A DNA stretch of 43,041 nucleotides from a virus: positions 1 to 43,041 of the IMG/VR virus record IMGVR_UViG_3300024265_000106, one strand, 5' to 3'. The position numbers were made by a program, and so were the translations under genes. The notes below the pieces were generated by a model that saw nothing but the letters and a program-made list of their open reading frames with translations, was not told the DNA's origin and ran no database searches. This document shows positions 20,677 through 27,884 of the stretch, piece after piece (positions within the stretch are counted from its first letter, which is position 1; every line of letters begins with the position of its first letter).

Positions 20677-21078
20677 ATGAAATACAACAAAATGAGTAAA
20701 GCTGAGATTGAGCGAGTGTTTGCGGAGGATGTTTTGAATCTTATGTCGGGTGATTTATACCTTGGGCAGCCTGTCTGGTTTGAGGACGACGGACATTTCG
20801 TTTTTACGCAGGATGAGTTCAGCCCCCTCACAGACCTAAATCATGCGATGTTAGGCGTGGAGAAGTTGCTGGGCGATAAAGACTTAACGCTATATTTCAA
20901 GCTGTCTGCAATGGGTTACAGATATGATTTGAAAGAACAAAAGTCGTATTGGAAATACAAAATGATTTTCACAGATGATTATGACGATTTAGCAACTGTC
21001 ATTGCAGACACCCCCGAAGCCGCCATAGTCGAGGCTTGCATTAGAATAGTTAAATCTGATTTATTTGGAGGTGAGTAG
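20677..21078 (+). CDS. Early phage protein resembling ABA-sandwich family
   Basis: This 133-residue protein uses the ATG preceded by GAAGGTGG. It has an acidic middle and ends with an aromatic strand, WKYKMIFTDDYDDLATVIAD, then TPEAAIVEACIRIVKS, a helix. A terminal strand followed by TPxxAI-xx-A is typical of small phage ABA-sandwich proteins of unknown function. Assignment is tentative. Confidence 0.5.
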   Translation: MKYNKMSKAEIERVFAEDVLNLMSGDLYLGQPVWFEDDGHFVFTQDEFSPLTDLNHAMLGVEKLLGDKDLTLYFKLSAMGYRYDLKEQKSYWKYKMIFTDDYDDLATVIADTPEAAIVEACIRIVKSDLFGGE

Positions 21079-21255
21079 ATGGCTAAGAAGATAGTTTTTC
21101 ATAGGTGTGTACATTGTCCTTATGTAGGGTATGATGAAGTTAGGAGAGCGGTCATTTGCAAATTTCCTACTAGACATAGACATAAGCGGATAATCGAAGA
21201 TATGGAATTTATCCCAGATTGGTGTCCCCTAGAAGATGCGGAGGAGCAAACATGA
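21079..21255 (+). CDS. Small zinc-binding protein
   Basis: The 58 residues include CVHCPYVGY (10-18), VICKFP, a His-rich TRHRHKR and DWCPLED at the end: four cysteines in the CxxC...C...DWCPL pattern frequent in short phage proteins. GGAGGTGAG precedes the start, and the stop overlaps the next ATG (ATGA). Confidence 0.6.
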   Translation: MAKKIVFHRCVHCPYVGYDEVRRAVICKFPTRHRHKRIIEDMEFIPDWCPLEDAEEQT

Positions 21256-21470
21256 AATGGATTTCAGTTGATGAGAGGTTGCCGGAGCTTACTGGTAAGT
21301 ATAAGGTCAGGAAAAAACCAACACTAAGAGAACCATTTCCTACGCCACTGATAGCTGTGTTTATTAGAGCAGATGGGGTTGAACGTTGGTGTATTAATAT
21401 AAATAGCACATATTGGGAAATTAGTGGTATCTATGCATGGATGGAAATAACCCCACCAAAGGAGATATAA
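21252..21470 (+). CDS. DUF551-like protein
   Basis: This 72-residue protein opens with MKWISVDERLPELTGKYKVR and ends with YAWMEITPPKE. The WISV-x-E/D-x-LPE opening and W-x-x-PxPP-like end are the diagnostic ends of the DUF551 family, found in many temperate phages near early genes. GGAGGAG precedes the start, inside the previous gene. Function unknown. Confidence 0.65.
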   Translation: MKWISVDERLPELTGKYKVRKKPTLREPFPTPLIAVFIRADGVERWCININSTYWEISGIYAWMEITPPKEI

Positions 21471-21471
21471 T

Positions 21472-21660
21472 ATGAAAAGGTTTGAATGTGTTTATTTTCC
21501 ACCGGATGAAGTAAAGATCGTAAGGTTTGAAGCGACAGCCAGTAGTTTGAGAGGGTTCTGGCAAAGGCTTTATTACGATCTATTCCAAGACAGACCTCAA
21601 ACGGCGATGGCCGTTCAACCAACAACCCAGGGAATTTACACCCTGGAAAGGATAAAATGA
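21472..21660 (+). CDS. Small early protein of unknown function
   Basis: This 62-residue protein has AAAGGAGAT upstream. It contains CVYFPPDEVKIVRFEAT and SLRGFWQRLYYDLFQD, a basic aromatic helix. No known family. The stop overlaps the next start (ATGATG). Confidence 0.5.
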   Translation: MKRFECVYFPPDEVKIVRFEATASSLRGFWQRLYYDLFQDRPQTAMAVQPTTQGIYTLERIK

Positions 21661-21896
21661 TGGAACTATCACCTGATCAATTAGCCGCTGCACAAGCAGT
21701 TGCGCCCTATTTTGGATGGATGGGCATATTTGCCGCCTGGAGAATTTTGGCTCTCGCAAGTGGTCGCACAACTCGAAAGGCTAACCAGAACAGGAAAGAC
21801 GCTGAAGATTGTTTGCGTGAGGCTGGACAATCTTCTATTTCCTTTAGCCAAGTGACCGGAAGCAATAAGGGCGGTCCTCCAGGGAATGACAGTTGA
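21657..21896 (+). CDS. Small protein with hydrophobic helix, unknown function
   Basis: This 79-residue protein is ATGA-coupled to the previous gene. A hydrophobic segment (YFGWMGIFAAWRILALASG) may sit in the membrane, followed by a polar basic tail. It overlaps the next frame by TTGA. Function unknown; the pair with the following membrane protein could form a membrane complex. Confidence 0.45.
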   Translation: MMELSPDQLAAAQAVAPYFGWMGIFAAWRILALASGRTTRKANQNRKDAEDCLREAGQSSISFSQVTGSNKGGPPGNDS

Positions 21897-22063
21897 AAGC
21901 CCCCAACAGGGAGGAGTCAATATCTTCCGATGAAGCCTGGACCATACTTGAAGAACAGGCAAACGCAGACTGGCGGTGGCATGGAATAAAAATGCTTTTG
22001 GTTGGCGTGTTTATCGGTCTGGTTGGGTTGTGTATTGGATTACATGTTGTGTCTTCATCATAG
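21893..22063 (+). CDS. Small membrane protein with TTG start
   Basis: A 56-residue frame starts at TTG overlapping the previous stop (TTGA). It has a soluble acidic part (EEQANADWRWHG) and a clear C-terminal membrane span (MLLVGVFIGLVGLCIGLHVV). No ATG is available before residue 34. The ribosome site is weak (AGGGA), so expression probably relies on coupling. It is the last gene of the rightward early operon. Confidence 0.45.
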   Translation: MKAPNREESISSDEAWTILEEQANADWRWHGIKMLLVGVFIGLVGLCIGLHVVSSS

Positions 22064-22072
22064 TTTCCTACC

Positions 22073-22100
22073 TTGATTTTGTGCGTACATTTGGTATAAT
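22073..22100 (+). promoter_or_regulatory. Promoter of the 93-residue gene cassette
   Basis: TTGATT, 16 bp, then TATAAT with an upstream TGG giving TGGTATAAT. The sequence around and after the -10 box (GGTATAATAT ... AGACAAA) resembles that of the main rightward promoter at 16.93 kb. Confidence 0.75.
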
Positions 22101-22125
22101 ATAGGTACAGACAAAGGAAAACAAA

Positions 22126-22407
22126 ATGAGAAATTATCAAAAACTTACAACCCAGAAAGTAACAAGCGAATTGAGGAAAGCCGGATTAGTTAGCGCAAAG
22201 AGAACCAGAAGAGAAAAACGCTCCGGATACAAAGTAACGAAAATTAACTCCCACGCAGTAGCAGTATCATACAGTGACCACGAAAGCAAAGGAATTGACC
22301 ACACAGAAGAATCAAACAAAATGGAGAAGATTTTAGCCAATGCAGGAATGGCAGTACGGCGACCATACGGAGACAAAACAATCCTTGGCATAGCAAGGAA
22401 AATATAA
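22126..22407 (+). CDS. 93-residue basic protein in its own promoter-terminator cassette
   Basis: The protein is basic with alternating helices and strands: TTQKVTSELRKAGLVSAKRT, GYKVTKINSHAVAVSYSD, MEKILANAGMAVRRP and ILGIARKI. Similar-sized phage proteins with a terminal helix-strand pair of this kind are common and uncharacterised. CAAAGGAAAA precedes the start. It is bounded by a good promoter and a strong terminator, so it is transcribed alone like a phage moron gene. The function is unknown. Confidence 0.6.
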   Translation: MRNYQKLTTQKVTSELRKAGLVSAKRTRREKRSGYKVTKINSHAVAVSYSDHESKGIDHTEESNKMEKILANAGMAVRRPYGDKTILGIARKI

Positions 22408-22408
22408 G

Positions 22409-22431
22409 AAAGCCCCGAAAGGGGTTTTTTT
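22409..22431 (+). terminator. Rho-independent terminator
   Basis: AAGCCCC-GAAA-GGGGTTT forms a stable stem with a GAAA tetraloop, directly followed by a T-run. It closes the single-gene cassette two bases after its stop. Confidence 0.92.
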
Positions 22432-22443
22432 AGTGAATTGAAA

Positions 22444-23064
22444 ATGGATAGAAATAAAGAAATAGCTAGACTGGCACGCGAAGAAGAATTATCGGGGAAA
22501 GAGATTGGGGAAAAGTTTGGCATTACTCCTCAAGCTGTATATAAGGCATTAAAACAGATGGGGATTTCAAAAAGATATGCGGGAAGAAAAAGATACGGGG
22601 CAAGAAATGGCCTAATTAAATCAAGAATAGAAACAAGATACGCATATATTAAAAATAATCCAAAACTCAATAACACACAAATAGCTAAGGAGCTTGGTGT
22701 TTGTTATGGGGCAATATTACAAGATAGAAACAAAATGGGACAAAAATCATTCACTCCCAAAGACTTAACAAGAAACGAATTAAAGAAAATTATTAAAGCA
22801 AATGTAAAGATTGATAGATATACTGATTGTTGGTTGTGGCTTGGGACATTTACAAATGATTACCCAGCTTTCACTGTTTATGTATGCCCCAACGGAAAGG
22901 GAACAAAAAAAGAAAGATATCTCAGGCGTATAATAACAATGCTCTGGAACGGCTACAAACATATAGATTCGCAAATAAAAAATTACTGCGACAATAAAGA
23001 ATGTATATCACCCGAACATTTATATTATTCAGGCCTAAAAAAAACAAAGACGGAGAAATCATGA
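22444..23064 (+). CDS. HNH endonuclease with N-terminal helix-turn-helix repeats
   Basis: This 206-residue protein has two HTH segments, LSGKEIGEKFGITPQAVYKA (about residues 17-36) and LNNTQIAKELGVCYGAILQD (75-94). A C-terminal nuclease domain follows with CWLWLGTF, RRIITMLW, and C-x4-C in NYCDNKECISPEHLYY. The NxxCISPEHL ending is typical of HNH_3/homing-type phage nucleases. The ribosome site is poor and the gene follows a terminator, as expected for an inserted homing gene. It lies beside the terminase genes. Confidence 0.75.
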   Translation: MDRNKEIARLAREEELSGKEIGEKFGITPQAVYKALKQMGISKRYAGRKRYGARNGLIKSRIETRYAYIKNNPKLNNTQIAKELGVCYGAILQDRNKMGQKSFTPKDLTRNELKKIIKANVKIDRYTDCWLWLGTFTNDYPAFTVYVCPNGKGTKKERYLRRIITMLWNGYKHIDSQIKNYCDNKECISPEHLYYSGLKKTKTEKS

Positions 23065-23210
23065 AAAAAGAAAACCGATCAGCGCGTCTGTTTGTTCGCA
23101 TCAAGCCATCAGTGAAAAAGAAACTAATGGAAATGGCGGAAGAGCAGGGAAAGTCTATTGCTGATTTGATTGAGGAGTGGGTAGATAACTTGACATCGCC
23201 CAATCCATAA
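23061..23210 (+). CDS. Ribbon-helix-helix DNA-binding protein
   Basis: A 49-residue protein starts by ATGA overlap with the HNH gene, with GGAG upstream. Layout: basic ribbon strand SARLFVRIKPS, helix VKKKLMEMAEEQG, turn KS, helix IADLIEEWVDNL, the Arc/CopG fold. Such proteins bind palindromes as dimers. A candidate target is the AT-rich palindrome 86 bases downstream. A consensus promoter lies within its last codons. Confidence 0.75.
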   Translation: MKKENRSARLFVRIKPSVKKKLMEMAEEQGKSIADLIEEWVDNLTSPNP

Positions 23211-23217
23211 GTATAAT
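23190..23217 (+). promoter_or_regulatory. Promoter ahead of the late genes
   Basis: TTGACA, 16 bp, TATAAT: full sigma70 consensus within the end of the ribbon-helix-helix gene. A hairpin terminator follows within 50 bases, so the product may be short unless terminator read-through occurs. Confidence 0.8.
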
Positions 23218-23263
23218 AGAATCATCTCCTCCACACCTCCTTGTGAGGATATTAGTGAAGGTA

Positions 23264-23300
23264 AGGGAGCCTCAGGCCACGAGGTTCCTTTGCTTTTAAT
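23264..23300 (+). terminator. Terminator/attenuator between regulator and terminase
   Basis: GGAGCCTC (23266-23273) pairs with GAGGTTCC (23281-23288) around AGGCCAC, extendable by A-U and G-U pairs, followed by a T-rich tail (TTTGCTTTTAATTT). Confidence 0.6.
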
Positions 23301-23311
23301 TTGCAAATTAA
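23296..23311. promoter_or_regulatory. AT-rich palindrome, copy 3 (operator candidate)
   Basis: TTAATTTGCAAATTAA shares the central 16 bases of the copies at 11500 and 14018. It lies between the consensus promoter and a second promoter before the terminase genes. Confidence 0.6.
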
Positions 23312-23321
23312 CGGTGTTTTT

Positions 23322-23350
23322 TTGTGTTGGGGGGTAAAATAGTGTACAAT
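23322..23350 (+). promoter_or_regulatory. Second promoter candidate before the terminase genes
   Basis: TTGTGT, 17 bp, TACAAT. The -10 context, AAAATAGTGTACAATG, closely matches AAAATAGTGTATAATG upstream of the capsid fusion gene, so both may be late promoters of one kind. Confidence 0.5.
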
Positions 23351-23356
23351 GGGAAT

Positions 23357-23421
23357 ATGCAAAGAAAGGAAATTTCAATTAAATGAAGTCGCAAAAAGAG
23401 ACTTGTAATAATATCGCATGA
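23357..23421 (+). CDS. Tandem short leader peptides coupled to the terminase small subunit
   Basis: ATG at 23357 reads MQRKEISIK and stops by ATGA overlap with a second frame at 23383, MKSQKETCNNIA, which in turn stops by ATGA overlap with the terminase gene. GAAAGGA lies before the second start, whereas the terminase start has no ribosome site of its own. Ribosomes finishing the short frame could restart on the terminase gene. The first peptide would be almost leaderless. Confidence 0.4.
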
Positions 23422-23810
23422 AAACCGCAGTTTTTAAGTGGAATGAAAGAAGAAGTAATGCAGCAATATATTTATCTATGGGATATACCGGTAAAGAAAC
23501 TGCAAAGAAAGCGGGAGTGGGAGAAAGAACTATCTATGAATGGAAAAAACACCCAGAATTTTCGGCAGAAGTAGACAGACTAAGCCTTATGACTGATGTA
23601 GCGGGGAGAGCTGAAAGGTTACGAATCGCTAAAAGAATGATAAGAAAGATGAAAAACAAATCAAAGAAGGATCTATTAGAATGGTTAAAATATGCCCAAA
23701 GCGAAACAGACGGGATCAAACTTGACCTTGCCGCCCTCGCTGAAGCTGCCGCACTTATGGCCGACAGCGGATCAGGTGGAACTGGCGAGGATAAGCCAAA
23801 GAAAAGCTAG
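23418..23810 (+). CDS. Terminase small subunit (HTH, phBC6A51-like)
   Basis: This 130-residue protein has an N-terminal helix-turn-helix (YTGKETAKKAGVGERTIYEW, about residues 23-42, then HPEF), the block pattern of phBC6A51-type terminase small subunits. A helical middle and an Ala/Gly-rich C-terminus follow. It recognises phage DNA for packaging. It overlaps the large subunit by about 120 bases. No independent ribosome site is seen, consistent with translation from the coupled leader peptide. Confidence 0.75.
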   Translation: MKTAVFKWNERRSNAAIYLSMGYTGKETAKKAGVGERTIYEWKKHPEFSAEVDRLSLMTDVAGRAERLRIAKRMIRKMKNKSKKDLLEWLKYAQSETDGIKLDLAALAEAAALMADSGSGGTGEDKPKKS

Positions 23811-25299
23811 TCAAGCACATAAAGTCCCTGAGAACTGGCAAGACAGGCTCCCTTTAGTTTATCCAAAAAGCTTTTCGCTGCCGTTTGCTGTGTATCATGA
23901 TGTATTATGGCAATGGCTGGACGAAATAACAAAAGAAATGCCTCCGTCTCTGATTGTGATATGGCCTCGAGGTAGTGGGAAATCCACAGATGCAGAGGTA
24001 GCCGCGATAGAAATGGGCGCATCAAAGAAACGATCATATTGCTGGTACGTGAGAGAGACCCAGGACCAGGCCGACAAATCAGTAGAAAATATTGGCGCAT
24101 TACTTGAAAGCCCGGGAGTAGAAAGATATTACCCGCTGATGTCAGAGAGGGCGCTGGGTAAGTTTGGCAAGCAAAAGGGGTGGAGAAGAAACAGACTTTC
24201 AACCGCGCAGGGATTCACAGTAGATGCGATGGGCCTTGATACCGCTATTCGTGGCGTAAAAGTAGAAGAGACTAGACCTGACTTTATTATCCTTGATGAC
24301 ATAGACGGACGACATGACACCATTGTATCAACCACAAAAAAGCTAGAGATCATAACCCAGAGCATAATACCTGCTGGCGCATCAAACGTTGCTGTACTGG
24401 CTATACAAAATCTTTTGCTGCCCGATGGTGTATTTGCACAATTAGTTGATGGAAGGGCAGAGTTCCTTTTAGACCGAGTGGTATCTGGTCCACACAAAGC
24501 AATTGAGAACCTAACTTATGAACAAGTGGATGGCAAGTTTGTTGTAACAGGAGGGGATCCGACCTGGCCCGAAGGACAGGGAATCGAAACGATCCAGAAA
24601 CAAATAAACCTATGGGGTCTAACGTCGTTCCTGAGAGAAGCACAGCACGAAGTAGAGAAGTCCGGGGGGATGTATGACCACATAGAATTTAGGCATTGTA
24701 CACGGGACGAAGTTCCTGACCTAGTGAGGATTGCGGTATGGGTTGACCCCGCAGTAACAAGTACGGATCAAAGCGACAACATGGGATTACAGGCGGACGG
24801 CATAGCAGCGGATGGGACAATATACCGGCTGTTCTCGTGGGAAGCTATCACCAGCCCAGAGGATGCGATCAAGAGAGCGATTAGGAAAGCTATGGAGCTG
24901 GGTGCGCTACAGGTAGGTATAGAGACAGACCAGGGCGGGGATACCTGGTTGAGTGTGTACGCAAGGGCGCTGGATAGTATCAAAGAAGAAATGAAGCCGT
25001 TGGGTGACGGCAAAGCCGTGCTAGATGAACTGATGGAAGAATACAATAAAATAGTATGGCCCTCATTCAAAGCAGACAAGGCCGGGGCAGGGCATGGTCC
25101 TAAAACACACAGAGGACAACAGATGTTGGCGGACTACGAGGGGGGTACAATTGTTCACGTAACCGGAACACATGCTATACTAGAGAAATCATTATATAGG
25201 TTCCCAAAGAAGCCGTTAGACCTAGCGGATGCCGCTTATTGGTCATGGGCTGATTTGAGGAACAGGTTATCGGCGAGCAGCTTGATTGCTTTTGTTTAA
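23692..25299 (+). CDS. Terminase large subunit
   Basis: This 535-residue packaging motor has an ATPase domain with Walker A WPRGSGKST (91-99) and Walker B FIILDD (198-203). The C-terminal RNaseH-like nuclease uses D352 in VWVDPAV, E411/D413 in GIETDQGG and a late aspartate in DLADAAYWSW. It cuts and pumps DNA into the prohead through the portal. The first ATG lies well inside the small-subunit gene; the next in-frame ATG is too near the Walker A motif, so the early start is kept although its ribosome site is weak. Confidence 0.93.
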   Translation: MPKAKQTGSNLTLPPSLKLPHLWPTADQVELARISQRKASQAHKVPENWQDRLPLVYPKSFSLPFAVYHDVLWQWLDEITKEMPPSLIVIWPRGSGKSTDAEVAAIEMGASKKRSYCWYVRETQDQADKSVENIGALLESPGVERYYPLMSERALGKFGKQKGWRRNRLSTAQGFTVDAMGLDTAIRGVKVEETRPDFIILDDIDGRHDTIVSTTKKLEIITQSIIPAGASNVAVLAIQNLLLPDGVFAQLVDGRAEFLLDRVVSGPHKAIENLTYEQVDGKFVVTGGDPTWPEGQGIETIQKQINLWGLTSFLREAQHEVEKSGGMYDHIEFRHCTRDEVPDLVRIAVWVDPAVTSTDQSDNMGLQADGIAADGTIYRLFSWEAITSPEDAIKRAIRKAMELGALQVGIETDQGGDTWLSVYARALDSIKEEMKPLGDGKAVLDELMEEYNKIVWPSFKADKAGAGHGPKTHRGQQMLADYEGGTIVHVTGTHAILEKSLYRFPKKPLDLADAAYWSWADLRNRLSASSLIAFV

Positions 25300-25316
25300 T
25301 AGTGAAAGGATGAGTT

Positions 25317-25505
25317 GTGATACCAGAACAAGTAATTGAGATAGACATAGACAATAAGTACATAATTGTGTTTGATGATTATCTAAGCGACAAACATAGA
25401 GAAATAATCAAAAACGATATTTCAGAATGGCTAAAAAGAGACGACGCACCATTCTGCATTCTAAGCGGCGGAAAGATTCTAATGATAAAGCGAAAGGATG
25501 AATGA
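25317..25505 (+). CDS. Small acidic protein with GTG start
   Basis: GTG six bases after AAAGGA starts a 62-residue protein with an alternating beta pattern (VIEIDIDNKYIIVFDDY) and a C-terminal hairpin (FCILSGGKILMIKRK). The stop overlaps the next ATG. Unknown function; it lies between terminase and portal. Confidence 0.55.
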   Translation: MIPEQVIEIDIDNKYIIVFDDYLSDKHREIIKNDISEWLKRDDAPFCILSGGKILMIKRKDE

Positions 25506-25819
25506 TGAGGCTTACTGTATTTGTGCCCTGGGGAGTTGCGCCGCGGTGGTGGTTAGGACTGGTGTATGTGGACGGGATACGTGATGGTTGGGTGTGTACA
25601 TTGATTCCATTTAATTTGATTGCGAGAGCAACGAGAGCGTTTTTGTGGTGGGTGAGATACCCAGAGAAATCAACCATTGAAGAAACAATCACACGATTAC
25701 AAAACCGCAACAATGAGTTATCGAGGGAAAACAAAAGAATGAGTGTTTTATTAAGAGAGGCCAGGAACTTGGCTAGAGAAATAACACAAGATATTGAAAC
25801 CTTAGCGAAAGGAAAGTAA
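25502..25819 (+). CDS. Membrane-associated coiled-coil protein
   Basis: This 105-residue protein has an N-terminal hydrophobic, Trp-rich part (VFVPWGVAPRWWLGLVYV and LIPFNLIARATRAFLWWV) followed by a C-terminal coiled coil (ETITRLQNRNNELSRENKRM). AAAGGA lies upstream and the start is ATGA-coupled. It may be an accessory membrane protein carried within the late operon. Confidence 0.5.
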   Translation: MMRLTVFVPWGVAPRWWLGLVYVDGIRDGWVCTLIPFNLIARATRAFLWWVRYPEKSTIEETITRLQNRNNELSRENKRMSVLLREARNLAREITQDIETLAKGK

Positions 25820-25831
25820 CATAAGGAAAAC

Positions 25832-27319
25832 ATGAGCGTATTTGATAGGATACTAAACGGGTTCGGATATTCAAACAGGGCGGAAGTGGAGGAGATGATA
25901 GACGCAGGGATAAAGGCCACGCTTGATAAAGCCCCCGGATGGTTACAGGCCACATCTGAGTTTGAGGCACTGCAGGACGTGAACAATCTGCACACAACAA
26001 GGTCGCAGTTAGATTTGTCTCGTAGGTTGTCGTGGGTTTGGGCAGCCAGAGAGCATGTATCGGGGCAAGTAGCGGGGACACCCTTTCAAGTATTAGAACA
26101 AGATGAAAACGAGGAAAAGAAAAAGATACTCAACCACGAGTTTGAGATATTGCTACAGAAACCCAACCCAACACAAAGCAGGTTTGAGATTCTAACAGAT
26201 ACGTCCTCCAATTATCAGATAGCGGGTAATTCGTTTTGGTGGATGAACAAAGCCAATGAGTTTGCAAAGCCCGATGAGATATTCACCATCCCGCCACACA
26301 TGATCCAGCCTGTACCAGACGGGAAGATGTTCCTTAAAGGATATGCCTATGATCCTGGCGACGGTGTTCCGGTTGCGTTAGAACCCTGGGAGATTGTCCA
26401 CTTCAAGAGGTATAACCCATTCAGTAGATATTGGGGACAGTCCCCAATTGCTGCCCTGGCAGTTATCTCGATCGGTGACATTGCAATGCAGAAACATAAT
26501 ACGGAATTCTTTACGGGACTTGGCGCTAAACTGCCCGGCATGCTGACATTCAAAGACTCTATACCAGATCCGGAATGGGAGGAGATAAAGGCGGACGTAA
26601 AATCAAACTCAGAGAAGCGAAACCTGATGATGCTCCGCAATACCGGGGAAGATGTAAATTGGTTGAAGGTAGGAATGACACAAGCAGAAATGGAATTTAT
26701 TCAAGGTCGAAAGATGAACGAGGAGGAAATTTACAAAGTGCTTGCTCCCGGTTTATTCTCGTGGCTAGAACCCAATAGCACAGAAGCCAACAGCAAGACA
26801 GGCAAAGAAGCATTCGACGAGTTGGCGGTGTGGCCTATCAATCAGGCGATCCAAGAAAAGATCACAATTGAAGTGCTTCCTTTGTATGGGGAAGGACTGC
26901 TTGGTGAATTTGACGACGTGCGCCCTGTTGATAAGGCGATCAAGCTGGCAGAGCAAGCCGCAGCGGAAAAGGTATCAACGATAGATGAAATAAGGAAAAC
27001 ATTCCTGAACCTTGACCCTCTGGAAGATACAGAGTTGGGCGGGCAGATCGTATCTCTGGCAAGCGCAACCAGCCAAGAGACTGAAGATAACCAGGACAGT
27101 TTCTCAGAGGAAGAAGAACCGACACGAGAGGAAGAAGATGAGCAAGTGAAGTTCCGCAGGTACACGAGACGGGGTGGCGACGTTGACGATTTTGTATTCC
27201 GTTATTTGAATGAGAGTCGGCAGAAAGCATTGAAGGCTGAGTTTGAAAGTAATGACAGTAAGAGATTGGATTTGTTAATTAGTATGAGCAAAGTGCTGAA
27301 AGAGAGCGTGAGCGTGTGA
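25832..27319 (+). CDS. Portal protein (HK97 family)
   Basis: This 495-residue protein forms the ring at the capsid vertex through which DNA passes and on which the tail is built. Features of HK97-type portals are visible: WVWAAREHVSGQVAGTPF early, LLQKPNPTQSRFEILTDT, YQIAGNSFWWM, WEIVHFKRYNPFSRYWGQSP, and a helical C-terminal part with acidic EEEEPTREEEDEQ. AAGGAAAAC precedes the start. It lies two genes after the large terminase, the canonical order. Confidence 0.9.
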   Translation: MSVFDRILNGFGYSNRAEVEEMIDAGIKATLDKAPGWLQATSEFEALQDVNNLHTTRSQLDLSRRLSWVWAAREHVSGQVAGTPFQVLEQDENEEKKKILNHEFEILLQKPNPTQSRFEILTDTSSNYQIAGNSFWWMNKANEFAKPDEIFTIPPHMIQPVPDGKMFLKGYAYDPGDGVPVALEPWEIVHFKRYNPFSRYWGQSPIAALAVISIGDIAMQKHNTEFFTGLGAKLPGMLTFKDSIPDPEWEEIKADVKSNSEKRNLMMLRNTGEDVNWLKVGMTQAEMEFIQGRKMNEEEIYKVLAPGLFSWLEPNSTEANSKTGKEAFDELAVWPINQAIQEKITIEVLPLYGEGLLGEFDDVRPVDKAIKLAEQAAAEKVSTIDEIRKTFLNLDPLEDTELGGQIVSLASATSQETEDNQDSFSEEEEPTREEEDEQVKFRRYTRRGGDVDDFVFRYLNESRQKALKAEFESNDSKRLDLLISMSKVLKESVSV

Positions 27320-27471
27320 AGAAATGCGAACATCCAGATTGCGACAATGATGCAAAGTATAGATTGATAGCGTGTGGCACTTTTGTATGCTGGGATCACC
27401 GCAAATGGACAAAAGGCTATACTATCAGAGCAGAAGAATGGAATAAAATGATATTAGAATGGTTGCTATAA
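27316..27471 (+). CDS. Small zinc-binding protein with GTG start
   Basis: GTG overlaps the portal stop (GTGA) and opens a 51-residue frame with CEHPDC (residues 4-9) and C20...C25-W-D-H28, one likely zinc site. A C-terminal helix follows (AEEWNKMILEWLL). This C-x4-C...C...CWDH pattern recurs in small phage proteins. Function unknown. Confidence 0.55.
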   Translation: MKKCEHPDCDNDAKYRLIACGTFVCWDHRKWTKGYTIRAEEWNKMILEWLL

Positions 27472-27528
27472 TTACTCTTATCATAACCATGAAACTTTGG
27501 GGAGTTATCAGCCCTTGCGAAGGATATT

Positions 27529-27681
27529 ATGAAAAAGAAAATCTACTTTGAAAACCCATTTACTAAAAGATGGAAAGCTCACTACATGAAAACTCGTTAT
27601 TGGCTGTTCAGTTACGAGAACAATGATTGCGTGTTCTTTATTAGAATATTGGGACTGGTTTTTGTTATTTACAGAATATGA
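27529..27681 (+). CDS. Small basic protein with hydrophobic C-terminus
   Basis: A 50-residue frame begins with GAAGGA upstream. The N-terminal half is basic and aromatic (KRWKAHYMKTRYWLF); the end is a hydrophobic strand or short membrane segment (CVFFIRILGLVFVIYRI). It is followed by a run of eight C. Unknown function. Confidence 0.45.
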   Translation: MKKKIYFENPFTKRWKAHYMKTRYWLFSYENNDCVFFIRILGLVFVIYRI

Positions 27682-27704
27682 CCCCCCCCGTGAAAGGATA
27701 GAAG

Positions 27705-27884
27705 ATGGATAACGAAAGATGCACAACCGATGCCCCACCTCCGAGAACTGTTGAGATAGAAATCACTGGCTTTGTCAACGCACGCGAAAAGATACAAGAG
27801 CTGATTGACAACGGAACAGCGGAAAAAGTATTTAGGAGAGCGTTAAAGAAATACCTCAGAGGTGATTACACAAGACTCAGATGA
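27705..27884 (+). CDS. Small protein upstream of the Mu-F-like gene
   Basis: A 59-residue frame has GTGAAAGGA upstream and ends by ATGA overlap with the head morphogenesis gene. It contains TVEIEITGFVNAREKIQELI and a basic C-terminal helix (AEKVFRRALKKYLRG). No family recognised; coupling suggests a role with the minor head protein. Confidence 0.5.
   Translation: MDNERCTTDAPPPRTVEIEITGFVNAREKIQELIDNGTAEKVFRRALKKYLRGDYTRLR

Noticed and set aside
27490-27552. 20-codon frame between two small genes after the portal
   Set aside because: No ribosome site, and the overlapping 50-codon frame with GAAGGA is better supported.
27682-27689. Run of eight C as a phase-variation tract
   Set aside because: It lies between genes, away from a promoter, and one homopolymer without variants in hand is weak evidence.
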